In this document: in pieces, positions 61,986 to 64,000 of the stretch
Layout: every line of letters starts with the position of its first letter
Position numbering within the stretch: the stretch's first letter is position 1
Origin: Verrucomicrobiales bacterium
GTDB taxonomy: Bacteria > Verrucomicrobiota > Verrucomicrobiia > Verrucomicrobiales > DEV007
Direction of reading: 5' to 3'
DNA: 64,000 nt
NCBI GenBank assembly: GCA_002698785.1
Contig: PAAG01000049.1
Span: 186,001 to 250,000 of the forward strand
Notes under the pieces: model-generated
What the model saw: only the letters and a program-made list of their open reading frames with translations
Told to the model about the DNA's origin: nothing
The model's database searches: none
Program-made: the position numbers and the translations under genes

Positions 61986-62727
61986 ACTTTTTTTTCTCGC
62001 CGCCTCTTTGGTCCTGAGCGCATCTATGTCGAGGGCAGCAGGTCCGAACGTCACCTGGCAGGAAATCCTTGCCACTCCCGTTGTTCACGATGGCCTCATG
62101 CAGAAACCCGAGGATTTCACCGGCATAATCCCCCCACGCTCTGTTGCTGCCGACGGGATTCGTTCTTTCACCGAAGTTCTCAAGTCAATCTACGACACCT
62201 TCGATTCCCCGCCGGAGACTCACTATTTCTTCTGCACCGTCTACTACACCCCACGCGAAGCCGGATTTACTAAAGAACGAGGATTCGACGTATCACCTGA
62301 TTCGTTGCGGGCACTACCCTCAAAAAAATACGGTGCCGACTTCGTAAAAGCGACCTACGTCGAAGGCTTCGGCAGACTCGCAGAAGAAGTGAACGGCAGG
62401 CCCTACCTTTCCTACGACGGAAAGTTTCACACTCGAATACTGGGAAACCGAAACAACACCCTGATCGATCGCGAGTCCATAGCTGTGCATCGCGGAAATC
62501 CCCTTTTCGGAAAAACCACCCGAGCCTGGATCCTCGATCCCGAACTCTACAATCAGTTCGGTGCAGTTCGATTTCAGGTAGGAGACACCGGTGGCGGATT
62601 ATTCCGGAGCCAGATCGATCTTTACTGGGGAGAAGACGATCCCCTCGGTCCGGGAGCTGATATCTGGCGACCAGCTTCCTGCGACGTCGCCGTCCGCTGG
62701 ATGGTTCCCGTTCTGGTTTGGAAGTAA
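61960..62727 (+). CDS. Secreted 3D-domain protein, likely cell-wall lytic
   Basis: A 255-residue exported protein with a signal peptide (MKSFFTPCRLFFLAASLVLSASMSRAAG, named by ends). The last third carries the 3D signature seen in MltA-type lytic transglycosylases: VGDTGGGLF, then QIDLYWGEDD with the conserved acidic residues. The MltA-specific N-terminal barrel is not recognised. It overlaps the NamZ-like gene by 26 bases, so both probably act in cell-wall turnover. The upstream frame to 61885 is inside the NamZ gene. Confidence 0.75.
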   Translation: MKSFFTPCRLFFLAASLVLSASMSRAAGPNVTWQEILATPVVHDGLMQKPEDFTGIIPPRSVAADGIRSFTEVLKSIYDTFDSPPETHYFFCTVYYTPREAGFTKERGFDVSPDSLRALPSKKYGADFVKATYVEGFGRLAEEVNGRPYLSYDGKFHTRILGNRNNTLIDRESIAVHRGNPLFGKTTRAWILDPELYNQFGAVRFQVGDTGGGLFRSQIDLYWGEDDPLGPGADIWRPASCDVAVRWMVPVLVWK

Positions 62728-62735
62728 AAGCGTGT

Positions 62736-63206
62736 TCAGCCAGATCGCTTGATCCAGTCCCTGTAAGGCCCCGGCTCCGAATCAGGAATCGGTATTGCCC
62801 CTACCGTTTTCTGATAATACTCATCCGCTCCCGAGTATCCTATCACGGCATAGGCATACCCCTCGTCCGCCATTGCATGCAGGCTGCGCAGTAACAACGC
62901 CGTTCCGATGCCTCTTCCGCGATACTCCTCATCCACTCCCGTCGGCCCGAAGAATCCACGAAATGAAGTATCGTAACAGGCAAATCCCGCGAGCTCCCGG
63001 CCTTCACCCAGCGCAACAAAACAACGAATCGGGTGTCCGGAAAAAGCCATTTCGACTTCGCTGGCCCATCGCTCTCCAAACCGCTCTTCCACCCACCGAA
63101 CAACTGTCCGCTTCTCTGGAGCCATCGGACGCTTGATCTGAAAACGAGCGTCACTCGCTTTCGGCATCGCAGGAAGATCATACAGTTTGACTAGCAGGTC
63201 ACCCAT
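62736..63206 (-). CDS. GNAT-family N-acetyltransferase
   Basis: A 156-residue acyltransferase with the GNAT fold: strand pair GRELAGFACYD, the acetyl-CoA loop YRGRGIGTALLLRSL at about residues 115-129, and AYAVIGYSGADEYYQKTVGA near the end. The acceptor is unknown. Eight bases separate its end from the convergent 3D-domain gene. Confidence 0.85.
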   Translation of the reverse strand: MGDLLVKLYDLPAMPKASDARFQIKRPMAPEKRTVVRWVEERFGERWASEVEMAFSGHPIRCFVALGEGRELAGFACYDTSFRGFFGPTGVDEEYRGRGIGTALLLRSLHAMADEGYAYAVIGYSGADEYYQKTVGAIPIPDSEPGPYRDWIKRSG

Positions 63207-63261
63207 CTCGGACTTCTACCACAGTACCGCCGGTCGAAACAGCCGAATCGGACCTCTCGAG

Positions 63262-64000
63262 TTACTGCATTCCTGCGACGGGAACGGCGCGAATCACGCC
63301 ATCCTCACCTTCGCTCTCTTCCGGAAGTTCTTCCGGATTCGTTCCCTCGGGCCGCAATACTGGCTGTGGTTCTGCCGTTTGTTGATTGGTGGTCGGTGAA
63401 ACCTCTTCCTGACTCAGCGGCTTTACCTGCTCTTCCGAAAAAGTCATTTCCATTTCCCCGCGTGGCTTCAAAGCCCCGGGAACAGTTTCCTTCTTCGAAT
63501 CGTCAGGCGACAATGGTGGAAGACCATCTTCAAACTGGAGCCGGACCTCGGGCTTCTGGATAGAAGAACTCGTCACAAGGGACGGTTCGGGCTTTGATGG
63601 AACATCAGCCTTCACCAGTTTCGGTTCCTCTTCTCCAACTGGCTTCGTTTCTTCCAGCACTTCCGATTCTGGCTTTTCAACCGGCTTTGTGGGAGAAGGT
63701 TCGATCAACTCTTCTGCAGTGTCATGACGGAAAGGATTTACTTTGGTTAAGCCCTTCGCCATTTCTTCTCGGGCTTCCTCTACAGAATCCGTGCGGAAAC
63801 CAAGGAAATAGAAAAGTCCGAGAGCCACGATCAACACCAGCAGGACGAAATTCAAAAGCACGGGTGCACCTCCGGTTTTTCGAGGAGTAATCCGGCGTCT
63901 CATACGCCACGGTTTTCTCTCGAGCTTGAAGCGATGATCCTTTTTGATCGTCTTCTTCATCTCATCCATCAGCTCGTTATCGCCGAACCGATAGGAATCG
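63262..64000 (-). CDS. Unrecognised single-span protein with acidic, Pro-rich tail (partial?)
   Basis: From an ATG at 63969 the product has 235 residues: a very basic N terminus (KLERKPWRMRRRITPRK), one membrane helix (about 36-59), then a long low-complexity region rich in Glu, Pro, Ser and Lys. The frame stays open to the window edge and the extra codons read sensibly (DSYRFGDNEL before the Met), so the real start may lie outside. It has no recognised family; the layout suits a bitopic envelope protein. Confidence 0.55.
   Translation of the reverse strand, partial: DSYRFGDNELMDEMKKTIKKDHRFKLERKPWRMRRRITPRKTGGAPVLLNFVLLVLIVALGLFYFLGFRTDSVEEAREEMAKGLTKVNPFRHDTAEELIEPSPTKPVEKPESEVLEETKPVGEEEPKLVKADVPSKPEPSLVTSSSIQKPEVRLQFEDGLPPLSPDDSKKETVPGALKPRGEMEMTFSEEQVKPLSQEEVSPTTNQQTAEPQPVLRPEGTNPEELPEESEGEDGVIRAVPVAGMQ

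Noticed and set aside
1-64000. CRISPR arrays, insertion sequences, prophage genes
   Set aside because: No regularly spaced repeats, transposases, integrases or phage structural genes were seen anywhere in the window.

Overview
The window looks like chromosomal DNA of a Gram-negative bacterium of the PVC group, most likely a marine member of the Verrucomicrobiota. This is inferred from gene content. The main pointers are two lineage-typical sigma-factor modules (an ECF sigma factor with a FecR/LamG protein, and an ECF sigma factor with a WD40-tailed Ser/Thr kinase), a secreted sulfatase, an archaeal/eukaryal-type ProS, outer-membrane and lipoprotein genes, a PUR-alpha-like protein, a K+-dependent membrane pyrophosphatase and a C30 carotenoid pathway. 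No rRNA, tRNA, CRISPR array, insertion sequence or prophage was seen.

Layout. 1-2.1 kb: the end of an OxyR-like regulator, an ArsR repressor, and a divergent pair of YeeE/YedE sulfur transporters behind a strong palindromic operator. 2.1-15.9 kb: housekeeping and envelope genes (DUF4174, DUF2339/DUF3999 pair, pyruvate carboxylase, MFS, esterase, EF-hand lipoprotein, FadL-type porin, hydrolase, DUF2721, MOSC). 16-19.8 kb: proS, then a compact type II restriction-modification pair with a small Cys-rich protein. 19.8-26.1 kb: a tightly packed flavin/redox operon (renalase-like oxidase, SDR-DUF2867, MFS, DUF2256, a photolyase-like protein whose domains appear in swapped order, TrxB). 26.1-27.4 kb: two unrecognised envelope proteins.

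27.4-36.8 kb is the most interesting block. Six minus-strand genes (crtN, crtP, crtQ, crtO, an MMPL transporter, a LolA-like carrier) and a divergent aldehyde dehydrogenase together encode nearly all of a staphyloxanthin-like pathway for acylated, glycosylated C30 carotenoic acids. They are joined to what looks like an export module for moving the product to the outer membrane. The C30 backbone synthase is not in the window.

36.8-49 kb: a LURP-one protein, the two sigma-factor modules, membrane pyrophosphatase, an NHL-repeat protein and a sulfatase. 49-64 kb: an orphan Pycsar-type membrane effector, mutS, a phosphoesterase, a PcfJ-like protein carrying a perfect 15-bp hairpin in its coding DNA, a secreted thioredoxin, a TatC with a His/Asp/Glu-rich tail and a helix-hairpin-helix domain, a PUR-alpha-like protein, yicC-gmk-coaC-coaB, and cell-wall genes (RlpA, OmpH/Skp, NamZ, a 3D-domain protein).

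All functional calls rest on reading motifs and remembered family sequences. No database search was run.
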